A program made the position numbers and the translations under genes. This document shows, in pieces, positions 44,748-53,530 of a DNA stretch of 64,000 nt. The notes under the pieces were generated by a model. The model had not been told where the DNA came from. It searched no databases and saw nothing but the letters and a program-made list of their open reading frames with translations. Origin of the DNA: Apibacter mensalis (GTDB lineage: Bacteria > Bacteroidota > Bacteroidia > Flavobacteriales > Weeksellaceae); the NCBI RefSeq assembly GCF_001418685.1, contig NZ_LIVM01000001.1, positions 186,001-250,000 on the forward strand, given 5' to 3'. Numbering within the stretch: the first letter of the stretch is position 1; each line of letters opens with the position of its first letter.

Positions 44748-46220
44748 ATGGCAACACTTACATCAAGAGAAGAAGATTACAGTAAATGGTATAACGAACT
44801 GGTAATAAAAGCTGATATGGCTGAAAATTCCGGGGTTAGAGGATGTATGGTTATAAAACCTTATGGTTATGCTATCTGGGAAAAAATGCAACGGCAATTG
44901 GATCAGATGTTTAAAGACACCGGACATGAAAATGCTTATTTTCCGTTATTTATTCCCAAATCATATTTATCTAAAGAATCAGATCATGTGGAAGGATTTG
45001 CCAAAGAATGTGCTGTGGTTACTCATTACAGATTAAAAAATTCTCCTGACGGGAATGGTGTACAAGTGGATCCGAATGCTAAATTGGAAGAGGAATTGAT
45101 TGTTCGGCCTACCTCGGAAACTATAATATGGAACACTTATAAAAACTGGATAAAATCTCATAGAGATCTGCCTATTTTGATTAATCAATGGGCTAATGTA
45201 GTTCGTTGGGAAATGAGAACCCGATTATTTTTGAGAACTGCTGAATTTTTATGGCAAGAAGGCCACACCGCACATGTATCCAGAGAAGAAGCTATTGATG
45301 AAGCTGAAAAAATGTTAAAAGTTTATACCGAATTTGTTGAAAATTTTATGGCAATCCCAGTAATTCAAGGGGTAAAATCTCCTGCAGAAAGATTTGCAGG
45401 TGCTGAAGAAACTTATTGCATTGAGGCAATGATGCAAGATGGTAAAGCTTTACAGGCCGGAACTTCTCATTTTTTGGGTCAAAATTTTGCCAAAGCATTC
45501 GATGTAAAATATCAATCTAAAGAGGGTAAACAAGAATATGTTTGGGCCACTTCATGGGGAGTATCAACACGTCTTATTGGTGCATTAATCATGTCTCACT
45601 CTGATAATAATGGCTTAGTATTACCTCCAAATATCGCTCCTATACAAGTAGTAATTGTGCCAATACATAGAAATGAAGAACAACTAAAAGCTATTTCTGA
45701 ATTAGCGGTTATTCTTACATCCCAGCTAAAAAAAATGGGAATCAGCGTAAAATTTGACGATAGAATTGAATATAAACCGGGATGGAAATTTAATGAATAT
45801 GAGTTAAAAGGCATACCTGTTCGAGTTACAATAGGCCCTAAGGATCTTGAAAATAAACAAGTCGAAATAGCTCGAAGAGATAAGTTAGAAAAACATCAAC
45901 ATTCTATAGATAGATTAGCTGAACACATTCAAAATTTATTGCTAGATATTCAACAAAATATTTTCAATAAAGCTAAATTGCACAGAGACTCATTAATAAC
46001 TGAAGTAAATTCATATGAGGAATTTAAAAAAATATTAGATGAAAAAGGTGGATTTATCTCTGCACATTGGGACGGTTCTGTGGAGGTTGAAGAAAAAATA
46101 AAAGCTGAAACGAAAGCAACTATTCGTTGCATACCTCTTGATGCTAAAGAAGAAAATGGTATATGTATATATTCCGGAAATCCTTCCAAAAGAAGAGTGT
46201 TATTTGCCAGGGCTTATTAA
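44748..46220 (+). CDS. proS: Prolyl-tRNA synthetase (short, archaeal/eukaryotic-type)
   Basis: This enzyme charges tRNA-Pro with proline. The 490-residue enzyme is class II: motif 2 area [18 protein letters not shown] and [29 protein letters not shown], motif 3 [26 protein letters not shown]. It then has the anticodon-binding domain and a C-terminal zinc-like domain ending in the typical terminal Tyr (FARAY). It lacks the editing insertion found in the longer bacterial ProS. Most Bacteroidota carry this short form. It is a single gene, with the aromatic lipoprotein gene diverging upstream. Confidence 0.96.
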   Translation: MATLTSREEDYSKWYNELVIKADMAENSGVRGCMVIKPYGYAIWEKMQRQLDQMFKDTGHENAYFPLFIPKSYLSKESDHVEGFAKECAVVTHYRLKNSPDGNGVQVDPNAKLEEELIVRPTSETIIWNTYKNWIKSHRDLPILINQWANVVRWEMRTRLFLRTAEFLWQEGHTAHVSREEAIDEAEKMLKVYTEFVENFMAIPVIQGVKSPAERFAGAEETYCIEAMMQDGKALQAGTSHFLGQNFAKAFDVKYQSKEGKQEYVWATSWGVSTRLIGALIMSHSDNNGLVLPPNIAPIQVVIVPIHRNEEQLKAISELAVILTSQLKKMGISVKFDDRIEYKPGWKFNEYELKGIPVRVTIGPKDLENKQVEIARRDKLEKHQHSIDRLAEHIQNLLLDIQQNIFNKAKLHRDSLITEVNSYEEFKKILDEKGGFISAHWDGSVEVEEKIKAETKATIRCIPLDAKEENGICIYSGNPSKRRVLFARAY

Positions 46221-46270
46221 AAATGACTTTAGTACTTTAGCTAACTCATATTTTAATCAATAGAATCGAA

Positions 46271-46360
46271 CTAAAATTTCACCGTCAGACCAAGTATAAA
46301 TGCAGTTGGCTTTAATTGTATAAAGGTAATTCTTTTTTCAACTACTTCATTGAAAAAGAG
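46271..46360 (-). pseudogene. C-terminal stub of an outer membrane protein gene
   Basis: On the minus strand a short open segment runs from an upstream stop to TAG at 46271-46273. It encodes about 29 residues including NEVVEKRITFIQ and PTAFILGLTVKF, with a final Phe. The alternating strand and C-terminal aromatic are the hallmark of an outer membrane beta-barrel end strand. No start codon or body precedes it; the rest of the gene is gone and a stop blocks the frame at 46361-46363. It sits in the short gap between proS and waaA. I read it as the last piece of a deleted barrel gene. Confidence 0.45.
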
Positions 46361-46390
46361 TTAAATATATAAAAAAGTTACAAATAAATT

Positions 46391-47635
46391 TTGAATTCAT
46401 TTTTCTATACATTGGGTATTCACCTTATGGGAGCAGGTATGAAGATTGCTTCTTTTTTTCATCCCAAAGCGAAGCTTTGGATACAAGGAAGAGTACAGGT
46501 CTTTGCGGAGATACAAAATAGAATTTCTCCAACTGATTCAGTTATTTGGATGCATGTATCTTCTCTTGGTGAATATGAGCAAGGACTTCCTTTGCTTATA
46601 GCTTTAAAGAAAAAATTTCCTGAACATAAATTGGCTCTTAGTTTTTTTTCTCCTTCAGGATATGAGGTTGTTAAAAATAATTGCATGGCAGATCTTTTAT
46701 TTTATATTCCCTTAGATACACCTTCTAATGCAAATAAATTAATTGAACTTTTACATCCTGATTATGCAATTTTTGTAAAATATGATTTTTGGTACCATAT
46801 ATTACAAACTCTCGCTCTCAAAAAAATACCCACATTATTTATTTCGTGCATTTTTCGTCAAAACCAAATATATTTTAAGCCTAGCGGAAAATGGTTTGTA
46901 TCGATTTTGACTAAAGTAACTCATTTTTTTGTACAGGATGAGAATTCTAAAAAATTGTTAAACTTCATTGGTATTCAACAGGTAACAGTGTCCGGGGACA
47001 CTCGTTTTGACAGAGTTAAAATGCTAATTAAACAAAATAACCAATTAAACTGGTTGTCTCTCTTTAAAGGTACTAGTACCTTAATAGTTGCCGGAAGTAC
47101 CTGGAAAGAAGATAATATTCTTTTAAAAAACTTCATTAATTCTTCTTTTTTTATAAATTGTAAGCTAGTTATAGCTCCTCATAACATGAATTCAGATTAT
47201 TTCCGGAAGCTAAAAGGCGAATTAATGCCAAAAACTTTATTATTTTCTGAATTAAACCACACAAATCCCACTGATTATCAAGTTATTATTTTAGACACGG
47301 TTGGAATATTGACTAAAGTTTATTCCTATTCGGACATTTCTTATGTAGGGGGGGCATTTGGAAAAGATGGGGTTCATAATGTCTTGGAACCTGCAGTTTT
47401 TGCCTCTCCTGTGGTTTACGGACCTATTTATGATAAATTTATTGAGGCGGTAGAACTAATTCAATTCGGCGGTGCAAAAGTTATTCATAATCAAAATGAG
47501 TTTAATGAAGCACTCGTTGAGTTACTTACTGATAAAAATAAAAGGCATAAAATGGGCAAAAAGGCTCAAGAATATATTTTGAGTAAACCCAATACTGTAC
47601 AACTTATTATTGATTATTTTGATAAATTACAATAA
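46391..47635 (+). CDS. waaA: 3-deoxy-D-manno-octulosonic-acid (Kdo) transferase
   Basis: This membrane-associated GT-B glycosyltransferase adds Kdo to lipid A, a core step of LPS assembly. The 414 residues contain the family blocks IWMHVSSLGEYEQGLPL, DYAIFVKYDFWYHIL, the GDTRFDRV motif, and the C-terminal donor-site SYVGGAFGKDGVHNVLEPAVF. Translation appears to begin with TTG at 46391, because NSFFYTLGIHLMGAGMKIASFF aligns with the usual family N-terminus. The first ATG (46427) would cut part of the membrane anchor. It is convergent with rsmE. Together with lptC at 5.4 kb it shows that this organism makes LPS or lipooligosaccharide. Confidence 0.93.
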   Translation: MNSFFYTLGIHLMGAGMKIASFFHPKAKLWIQGRVQVFAEIQNRISPTDSVIWMHVSSLGEYEQGLPLLIALKKKFPEHKLALSFFSPSGYEVVKNNCMADLLFYIPLDTPSNANKLIELLHPDYAIFVKYDFWYHILQTLALKKIPTLFISCIFRQNQIYFKPSGKWFVSILTKVTHFFVQDENSKKLLNFIGIQQVTVSGDTRFDRVKMLIKQNNQLNWLSLFKGTSTLIVAGSTWKEDNILLKNFINSSFFINCKLVIAPHNMNSDYFRKLKGELMPKTLLFSELNHTNPTDYQVIILDTVGILTKVYSYSDISYVGGAFGKDGVHNVLEPAVFASPVVYGPIYDKFIEAVELIQFGGAKVIHNQNEFNEALVELLTDKNKRHKMGKKAQEYILSKPNTVQLIIDYFDKLQ

Positions 47636-47731
47636 GGAGAGAAATTGGTTATGCAATCTAACTTAATTCTTGTTAAACGAAATAGGTATATAAATTTGAA
47701 ATGTGCATTGTAAAGCTTTGTTTGATTTACT

Positions 47732-48433
47732 TTACTCATTATTTTGATAAAAATAATAACTGGAAGCTATAAAAATTCCGGCAGTTTCTGTTCTCAATCT
47801 ATTTTCTCCTAAGCTCACTCCTATAGAACCTAAGGAATAGAGTTCCTCCACTTCTTTTTTAGAAAAATCACCTTCAGGTCCCACTAATATGGTTATTTCT
47901 TTTTCTCTTTTAAAAGTCTCTTTTAAAGAAATTTTTTCATATTCTTTATAACAATGGGTTAGATATAATTGGGTTTGCGTGGATTGTATAAAATCCTTTA
48001 AATGTGTTAATGGACATATTTCAGGAAAATAGGTCCTCAGTGATTGTTTGCATGCAGTTTCAATTTGCTTTTTAATCTTTTCTATATTTAAAATTTTCCT
48101 TTCTGAATTGGTACATAATAATGGGGTTATTTTGGATATTCCTAATTCAACCGCTTTTTCCACAAATAACTCAAATCTATCTATATTTTTGGTTGGAGCA
48201 ATAGCAATATGTAACCCATTATGGGTATTAGATGAATTGGAAAGGAATTCTATAATTTGTACCTTAACTTTTTTTCCGTTTATCAACAATTTCCCCTTTA
48301 TTAATGCACCTTTTCCATTGGTCACATAGACAATATCTCCTTCTTTCATTCGCAGCACTCTTACTATATGGTGGTGTTCTTCTTCTTTTAACAGTACTTC
48401 ATTCTGATATATTTCTCCTATAAATAACCTCAT
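47732..48433 (-). CDS. rsmE: 16S rRNA (uracil-1498 N3) methyltransferase
   Basis: This SPOUT-fold methyltransferase modifies U1498 of 16S rRNA near the decoding centre. The 233 residues have the N-terminal PUA-like domain (HHIVRVLRMKEGDIVYVTNGKG) and the knotted C-terminal domain with ILVGPEGDFSKKEV and the SAM-binding VSLGENRLRTETAG. All hallmarks are present. It is a single gene with no close neighbour in the same direction. Confidence 0.96.
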   Translation of the reverse strand: MRLFIGEIYQNEVLLKEEEHHHIVRVLRMKEGDIVYVTNGKGALIKGKLLINGKKVKVQIIEFLSNSSNTHNGLHIAIAPTKNIDRFELFVEKAVELGISKITPLLCTNSERKILNIEKIKKQIETACKQSLRTYFPEICPLTHLKDFIQSTQTQLYLTHCYKEYEKISLKETFKREKEITILVGPEGDFSKKEVEELYSLGSIGVSLGENRLRTETAGIFIASSYYFYQNNE

Positions 48434-48618
48434 GAGATCATACTTATATTGAACAAATTTAATTATTTAATAATGTAATTGACTGGTTGATAAATTAATA
48501 CATTTTGTTTTAAATTCCATATGTTTTAGTTACATTTTCCTTATTTTTCTCAAATTACATCTTTGATAATATAATTTATATTTGAATCAATATACTTTAT
48601 TATATTATTTAAAAAAAT

Positions 48619-48648
48619 GACAGGCTTATTGAGTCAAACCTGTCCTTT
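48619..48648. terminator. Terminator after the SufT-like gene
   Basis: A 6-bp stem GACAGG/CCTGTC (48619-48624 with 48639-48644) has T runs on both sides. On the minus strand the T run follows the stem about 76 bases past the sufT-like stop codon. It probably ends the bacilliredoxin-SufT transcript. The rest of the 48434-48694 gap shows no gene. Confidence 0.55.
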
Positions 48649-48694
48649 TTATAATTTACTTTAACTCTAGTTAATCACCCAATACATCCTATTG

Positions 48695-49021
48695 CTATAA
48701 AAGCCCTAAGTTAAATTTAGCTTCTTCACTCATCATATCTTTATCCCAAGATGGTTCGAATGTAATTTTCACATTTACTTCTTTTACTTCATCAATAGTA
48801 CCAATTTTTTCTTCAACTTCCATAGGTAGTGTTTCGGCCACCGGACAGTTAGGGGTAGTCAAGGTCATCAAGATCTCTACATCTCCTTCGGTACTGATTT
48901 GTATATCGTATATCAAACCCAATTCATAAATATCAACGGGAATTTCTGGATCGTATACTGTCTTTAATTTTTCTACGATTTTTTCTGATAAGGATTGTAC
49001 TTGTTCTTCGTTTAAAGTCAT
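48695..49021 (-). CDS. DUF59/MIP18-family iron-sulfur assembly protein (SufT/PaaD-like)
   Basis: This 108-residue single-domain protein has the signature TVYDPEIPVDIYELGLIYDI and the conserved cysteine block TTPNCPVAETLP (Cys at about 71). The terminal FEPSWDKDMMSEEAKFNLG is standard for Bacteroidota members near the SUF system. It is implied in maturation of Fe-S proteins. The gene begins 1 base after the bacilliredoxin stop, so both are cotranscribed. Fe-S client proteins in this window include LipA, CcoG and the ferredoxin. Confidence 0.9.
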   Translation of the reverse strand: MTLNEEQVQSLSEKIVEKLKTVYDPEIPVDIYELGLIYDIQISTEGDVEILMTLTTPNCPVAETLPMEVEEKIGTIDEVKEVNVKITFEPSWDKDMMSEEAKFNLGLL

Positions 49022-49022
49022 G

Positions 49023-49436
49023 TTAACAGAATTCAGCGTACGCTTGTTTCAAATTTTCAGCAATCATTTCCGGTGAGTGACCTTCAATATGATGTCTTTC
49101 TAGAAAATGAACTAATTCTCCATCTTTAAATAGTGCTATGGATGGTGATGAAGGTGGAAAAGGTGCTAAGTGTTCTCTGGCTGTTTTAACGGCGTCTACA
49201 TCAAACCCTGCAAATGTAGTGGTAAGATGGTCCGGTTTTTTTCCTTCACCTTCAACAGACAATAATACACCCGGACGAGCTCCTCCGGCTGCACATCCAC
49301 AAACTGAATTGATTATAAGTAAAGTTGTTCCTGATTGTTTTATTGCTTTAAGTACTTTCTCTGAAGTATTTAAGTCTTCAAAACCTTTATTCGTTAATTG
49401 CGCTTTCATTGGCGCTACCATTTCTTCTGGATACAT
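49023..49436 (-). CDS. Bacilliredoxin BrxA/BrxB-family protein
   Basis: The 137-residue thioredoxin-fold protein has the diagnostic CGC motif (SVCGCAAGGARPGVL; Cys46, Cys48), not the usual CxxC. It also has the start MYPEEMVAPMKAQLTNKGF and the VDAVKTAREHLAPFPPSSPSIALF block. Bacilliredoxins reverse bacillithiol-mixed disulfides on proteins, or act as thiol isomerases. Many Bacteroidota carry them, and some make bacillithiol. It leads the two-gene operon with the SufT-like gene; its promoter is well formed (see 49464-49495). Confidence 0.92.
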   Translation of the reverse strand: MYPEEMVAPMKAQLTNKGFEDLNTSEKVLKAIKQSGTTLLIINSVCGCAAGGARPGVLLSVEGEGKKPDHLTTTFAGFDVDAVKTAREHLAPFPPSSPSIALFKDGELVHFLERHHIEGHSPEMIAENLKQAYAEFC

Positions 49437-49463
49437 ATTTTTATATTAGTATTTATTATTATA

Positions 49464-49495
49464 CAAAAATAATTAATGTTAATGATTATTACAAA
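49464..49495 (-). promoter_or_regulatory. Promoter of the bacilliredoxin-SufT operon
   Basis: Read on the minus strand, TTTG (49492-49495) is followed after 20 bases by an exact TAnnTTTG box (TATTTTTG, 49464-49471), about 28 bases before the bacilliredoxin ATG. This matches the Bacteroidota TTTG-N19-TAnnTTTG promoter very closely. Confidence 0.75.
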
Positions 49496-49500
49496 TGTCC

Positions 49501-49508
49501 TATCTTTG
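49501..49508 (+). promoter_or_regulatory. -7 box of rnpA
   Basis: An exact TAnnTTTG (TATCTTTG) lies on the plus strand, back to back with the bacilliredoxin promoter. It gives a leader of about 80 bases to the preferred rnpA start at 49595. Confidence 0.45.
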
Positions 49509-49594
49509 ACAAAACATTTCTTGAAATTTTATGTAATAAAAAGTATTAATAATATCTGCTAATGATAGTGGTATGGTTGCGAAATGCATTTTAT

Positions 49595-49966
49595 ATGAAC
49601 CAAAGGTATACAAAGGAAGAGCATTTAAAAGGGTATAAGCTAATTAAATATCTGTTTGAAAACGGGAAATGGGATAAAAAACATTCTCTTAAAATTATTT
49701 ATTGTCCTTCCCCAAAAGCGTTGAAAGCTCACAAGGTGGGAGTGTCCGTTTCTAAAAAGATTTTTAAACATGCTGTAGACCGGAATCGAGTTAAAAGACT
49801 TTTGCGTGAATGCTACCGCTTACATAAATATGAATTATATAATACTTTTGCAATTCCCCACCTAATAATGATAGTATATACCGGTAAAAACCAAGAAATC
49901 CCATCACTTAAAAAATTAATCAATAACTACTTACGAATACTTGAAAAAGTAAAGTCTTCTCGCTAA
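49595..49966 (+). CDS. rnpA: Ribonuclease P protein component
   Basis: This basic protein partners the RNase P RNA in tRNA 5'-end maturation. The conserved RNR signature is clear (KHAVDRNRVKRLLRECYRLH), as is VGVSVSKKIF. I choose the ATG at 49595 (MNQRYTKEEHLKGYKLI, 123 residues), because this matches the family N-terminus. The ATG at 49562 would add an unlikely MIVVWLRNAFY. The ribosomal protein L34 gene rpmH, often just upstream in other bacteria, is not present here. It is convergent with a small membrane-protein gene. Confidence 0.92.
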   Translation: MNQRYTKEEHLKGYKLIKYLFENGKWDKKHSLKIIYCPSPKALKAHKVGVSVSKKIFKHAVDRNRVKRLLRECYRLHKYELYNTFAIPHLIMIVYTGKNQEIPSLKKLINNYLRILEKVKSSR

Positions 49967-49967
49967 T

Positions 49968-50162
49968 TTATTTAGTTTGCGATAGATTCTTTAGTCCTTT
50001 CATAATAAATATTAGTAAAATACCTAATGTAGCAAATAAAATTGAATAAAAATATTTATCATTGGGATCTGTAGTCAATCCATAATTATAATTAATCCTC
50101 GTTATGTTAAAAATAATTAGTAGTATAAAAGCTAAAAGAGTAAGATTTAAAAAATATTTCAT
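49968..50162 (-). CDS. Small two-helix membrane protein, unknown function
   Basis: The 64-residue product has two hydrophobic helices (about 4-21 and 40-57) joined by a polar loop (TRINYNYGLTTDPNDKY) and ends with a short positive tail. A real gene is supported by the helix-loop-helix pattern, an ATG, and its position filling the space exactly between rnpA (1 base away) and the MarC gene. I do not recognise a family. Confidence 0.6.
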   Translation of the reverse strand: MKYFLNLTLLAFILLIIFNITRINYNYGLTTDPNDKYFYSILFATLGILLIFIMKGLKNLSQTK

Positions 50163-50202
50163 CTGTATGTTTTTACAAATATACTAAATGCTATCTTATT
50201 TT

Positions 50203-50796
50203 TTAATGGGATACTTTTTCTAACAAAGAAGTTATGTTTGCGGTAAATAGCTTAATGGAAATGGCTAATAAGATAATTCCAAATACTTTTTTCATGACTG
50301 AAATTACTCCTTTTCCTAAAATTTGTTCCAATTTACCTGAATATTTTAATACTAAATATACTACTGCCATATTAAGGAGTATCGCTATTATAATATTTTC
50401 TGTATGATATTCTGCCTTTAAAGCCAACACAGCGGTTAATGAGCCAGCGCCTGCAATTAAGGGAAATGCCAAGGGAACTATCGATGCAGATTGTGGTTCA
50501 TCAATTTTGTTAATTTCAATACCTAAAATCATTTCCAATGCAATCACAAATAAGACTAATGCTCCTGCCACTGCAAATGAATAAACATCGATTCCTATAA
50601 GTTTTAATAATTTATCTCCGACAAATAAAAATGATATCATGATTGCACAAGCTACTAAAGTTGTTTTTTTGGCTTGCAGATAACCAATTTTATTTTTTAT
50701 GCTTACTATTATAGGTACACTACCAAAAATATCTATAATAGCAAATAAAACCATAAAGCAACTCGCTATTTCCTGAATAGAAAAATGTAAAGGCAT
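50203..50796 (-). CDS. MarC-family integral membrane protein
   Basis: The 197-residue protein has about six helices and the MarC/UPF0056 pattern (ALVLFVIALEMILG; SIVPLAFPLIAGAGSLTAVLAL). These proteins are widespread. The Escherichia coli name refers to the mar locus, but no antibiotic-resistance role has been shown and the transport substrate is unknown. It lies 62 bases downstream of batD on the same strand but is probably a separate unit. Confidence 0.9.
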   Translation of the reverse strand: MPLHFSIQEIASCFMVLFAIIDIFGSVPIIVSIKNKIGYLQAKKTTLVACAIMISFLFVGDKLLKLIGIDVYSFAVAGALVLFVIALEMILGIEINKIDEPQSASIVPLAFPLIAGAGSLTAVLALKAEYHTENIIIAILLNMAVVYLVLKYSGKLEQILGKGVISVMKKVFGIILLAISIKLFTANITSLLEKVSH

Positions 50797-50857
50797 ATTA
50801 AATCTATTATTTTAAAGAATTTTGTTTTTAAATTATCCTAAATAAATTTTAGGAAAT

Positions 50858-52687
50858 CTACAAATTTTTATATAATTTATTAATTAATTCTTTAGCTTTT
50901 GAATAAACAGATAATAATGATTCTTGTTCTGTTATGCTTGAATATCGTTCAATTTGAGATTGGATAACCATACTCTTCCATTCCTCTGATATTTCATCAC
51001 CTAATTTCTGAGCTAATTCATCTTCCAAGTCTGAAGCAGAAACAAAGCTTCCCTTTTCTAAATTTAAAAGTTGCCTAGCTGCTTCCATCAATGTTTTTTC
51101 TAGAAGAATGTAAAATTCTTTTTTATCCGCTCCTTCATAAGCTAAGTGATTTAATTCTGATAATTCGCTTTTAAAATCGGTAGTATTTGAACTTATATAT
51201 GTATTGTCTAAAGTACTTGATGTTAATTTTTTTTCTTTATTTAAGTGGTATAAAGAGTATTTTTCTTCGTGTTTTTTTAACCGGTGTTTCTTATTTCTCT
51301 TAAATACAAACATGATAATTCCGATGATAATGATAATTGCTGAAATTACTACCATTAATATAATTATCAATATCTTTCTTAACCTGTTATGATCTTTCTT
51401 AAATACTTCGGTAACTTTATTTTTAATAATAAATTTTGGCTCATAATGGTTAATCTCCCCAGAATCTTTATTGAATACTTTGTAAGAATCCTCCTCATTT
51501 TTAGCTATGTTATTAGCTGATACTTGAATGGAAATCGGTTGAACAGCTAAACTTTTATATTTTTCCTCTTTAGGATCGAAATAGGTTATTGATTCTACAT
51601 TTATATTATAGTTACCTGCCTTTTGAGGAACCAATATGGTGGATGTATTTAACGTTCCTCTTATCCCATTCATGGTTGCTTCAGATTCAAGTTTACTTTT
51701 AGGGGTATATTGTTCAATATCATCGGATAAAGTTAGCCCCGGAGATTTAAGAAGTGTAATATTCCCCTTACCATTAATTTCAACATTTATTGTAACTGCT
51801 TCTTCTGTCTGTAATTCTTTTTTATTTGCAGAAGCCTTCATTGAAAATTGACCCACAAGTCCATGAAAATTTTTGGGGGGATCTTCCGGTAATTTTTTTA
51901 CTTGCAAAGTAACCGGAGCCGATTTTATGTTAAAATCATGTTCGTCAAAAAAACCATCCGGAATTCGTAATGTTAATGTAAACGGGTTTATAACGATGCT
52001 TCCTGATTGAGTCGGGAATATAATATAAGATCCAATTATTCTTGAAAAATAGGAGTTTCCATTAATTATTTCTTGTTCATAGGTATGGCTTCTTTCTTTT
52101 ATTGGTTGTACAAACAAACCTTGCCAATCCGGGGAAACCAGATTGGTCAAACTGTTTAGTAATTCAATTCTTCGTGTATAAAATTTTAAGCTTGCAACAA
52201 TTCCTTCATTTTGATAAGGATTCTTTTCTGAAACTTTTAATTTAAGAAAAACTTCTCCCAATTTTGAATTTAAGGAGGTACTTTCTTCAATAGTATTAGG
52301 ATTTCCCGAAACTGTAATTATTATTGGTTTAGTCTCATACATTTTATTATTTACAGTTACTTGAGCGGGATCTATACGAATATTCCCTTTTTTAACAGCC
52401 CTTAGTATAATTTCAATCCCATATTCAAAAATATTATTGCCTTCTTCATCTATGCTTTGGTTCTGAATTACCTGTCTGCCTGTCACTTGTGTATTGGTAA
52501 ATGAGGGTAATTTTAAACGTCCAATATTTTTAATTTCTTCATTTTTTATGGAAAGTAAAAACTGTATGCGTACAGATTCATTTATCCCTACCTCATTCTT
52601 TTGCGGTATAATTTGAAAAGAAACTTGAGCATTTGCCCAAACTCCTCCTAAAAAGATAAGTAAAAAGATTACTAAATATTTCTTCAT
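50858..52687 (-). CDS. batD: BatD protein (aerotolerance operon)
   Basis: The last gene of the Bat operon codes for a 609-residue protein. It has a signal peptide (cleavage near VWANAQ), tandem immunoglobulin-like beta domains (about 25-420; VSFQIIPQKNEVGINESVRI), one membrane helix (about 440-465, IIILMVVISAIIIIIGIIMFVF), and a cytoplasmic tail of about 140 residues. The tail contains the BatD-type EKTLMEAARQLLNLEKGSF segment. The start is the ATG at 52687, which overlaps the batC stop in TGATG; the upstream TTG at 52693 is unlikely. Bat proteins were linked to oxygen tolerance in Bacteroides; their biochemical job remains unclear. Confidence 0.9.
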   Translation of the reverse strand: MKKYLVIFLLIFLGGVWANAQVSFQIIPQKNEVGINESVRIQFLLSIKNEEIKNIGRLKLPSFTNTQVTGRQVIQNQSIDEEGNNIFEYGIEIILRAVKKGNIRIDPAQVTVNNKMYETKPIIITVSGNPNTIEESTSLNSKLGEVFLKLKVSEKNPYQNEGIVASLKFYTRRIELLNSLTNLVSPDWQGLFVQPIKERSHTYEQEIINGNSYFSRIIGSYIIFPTQSGSIVINPFTLTLRIPDGFFDEHDFNIKSAPVTLQVKKLPEDPPKNFHGLVGQFSMKASANKKELQTEEAVTINVEINGKGNITLLKSPGLTLSDDIEQYTPKSKLESEATMNGIRGTLNTSTILVPQKAGNYNINVESITYFDPKEEKYKSLAVQPISIQVSANNIAKNEEDSYKVFNKDSGEINHYEPKFIIKNKVTEVFKKDHNRLRKILIIILMVVISAIIIIIGIIMFVFKRNKKHRLKKHEEKYSLYHLNKEKKLTSSTLDNTYISSNTTDFKSELSELNHLAYEGADKKEFYILLEKTLMEAARQLLNLEKGSFVSASDLEDELAQKLGDEISEEWKSMVIQSQIERYSSITEQESLLSVYSKAKELINKLYKNL

Positions 52688-53511
52688 CACCAATCTTTGT
52701 TTCTTTGTACTTGATATGGAATTGCTCTTTTGTTTAAAATCTTTTGATGTGCTCTTTTTTCTTGTTCTTCCATGGCTCTTAAAATATTTTCATAATATGA
52801 TTTACGAGACGCCTCTGATAGATTAGATTTATGATTATCAGCCTGAAATTTTTGATTATTTACGGGATTAATTTTGTTTTCTTGAGTATCCTTATTATTT
52901 ACAGTGTTATCTTTATTATTTGGATTGTTATGATTGTTTGGATCATTAGTTTTATCTTCTTTATCATTAGCTGATTCATACGGATTATTTCCATTTTGCT
53001 GAGAATTATTCTTTTTATTTTCCAGCTCTTTCTCTTGATTTTTTTTATTCTGTTCTTCTTGTTTTTGTTGGATTTCTTTTACTTTTTGTTTTGACATAGT
53101 ATAGTTATACCTGGCATTATCATCTTTGGGATTTAATTTCAAGGCATTCTTAAATGCTTCAACTGCTTTATCATATTCACCTTTTTGGTAATGGCTGTCA
53201 CCTATATTGAAATAAGCATGAGCTCTTTCCGAGTTGTTGGTTGCTAATTTGAGAGATTTTTCATATTGAATCAATGCATCATCATATTTTTTCAACTTAT
53301 ACATGGCATTTCCTAAATTGAAATTAGATCTATATGAATTTTCGCCTTCTTGTATTGAAATCAAATAATTAGCAGCCGCATCTTTATAAGATTCAGCTAT
53401 ATATTTATTATTACCCTCCAACAAATGTTTTCTTGAAGCAACTGTTTGTGCTTGTAAAATATTTATTAGTGATATAAAAATTACAACTAAATATTTTCTT
53501 TTTAAATACAT
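52687..53511 (-). CDS. batC: BatC-like TPR protein of the Bat operon
   Basis: The 274-residue protein has a signal peptide (cleavage near LQAQ) and about three TPR units (about 30-140; for example YRSNFNLGNAMYKLKKYDDAL, AHAYFNIGDSHYQKGEYDKAV). A Gln/Asn/Lys-rich, probably disordered C-terminal part (about 150-240) and a short charged tail follow. In Bacteroidota BatC supplies TPR scaffolding to the periplasmic side of the Bat complex. It sits between batB (19 bases) and batD (1-base overlap in TGATG). Confidence 0.85.
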   Translation of the reverse strand: MYLKRKYLVVIFISLINILQAQTVASRKHLLEGNNKYIAESYKDAAANYLISIQEGENSYRSNFNLGNAMYKLKKYDDALIQYEKSLKLATNNSERAHAYFNIGDSHYQKGEYDKAVEAFKNALKLNPKDDNARYNYTMSKQKVKEIQQKQEEQNKKNQEKELENKKNNSQQNGNNPYESANDKEDKTNDPNNHNNPNNKDNTVNNKDTQENKINPVNNQKFQADNHKSNLSEASRKSYYENILRAMEEQEKRAHQKILNKRAIPYQVQRNKDW

Positions 53512-53530
53512 TTTAACAAAGATACTAAGA

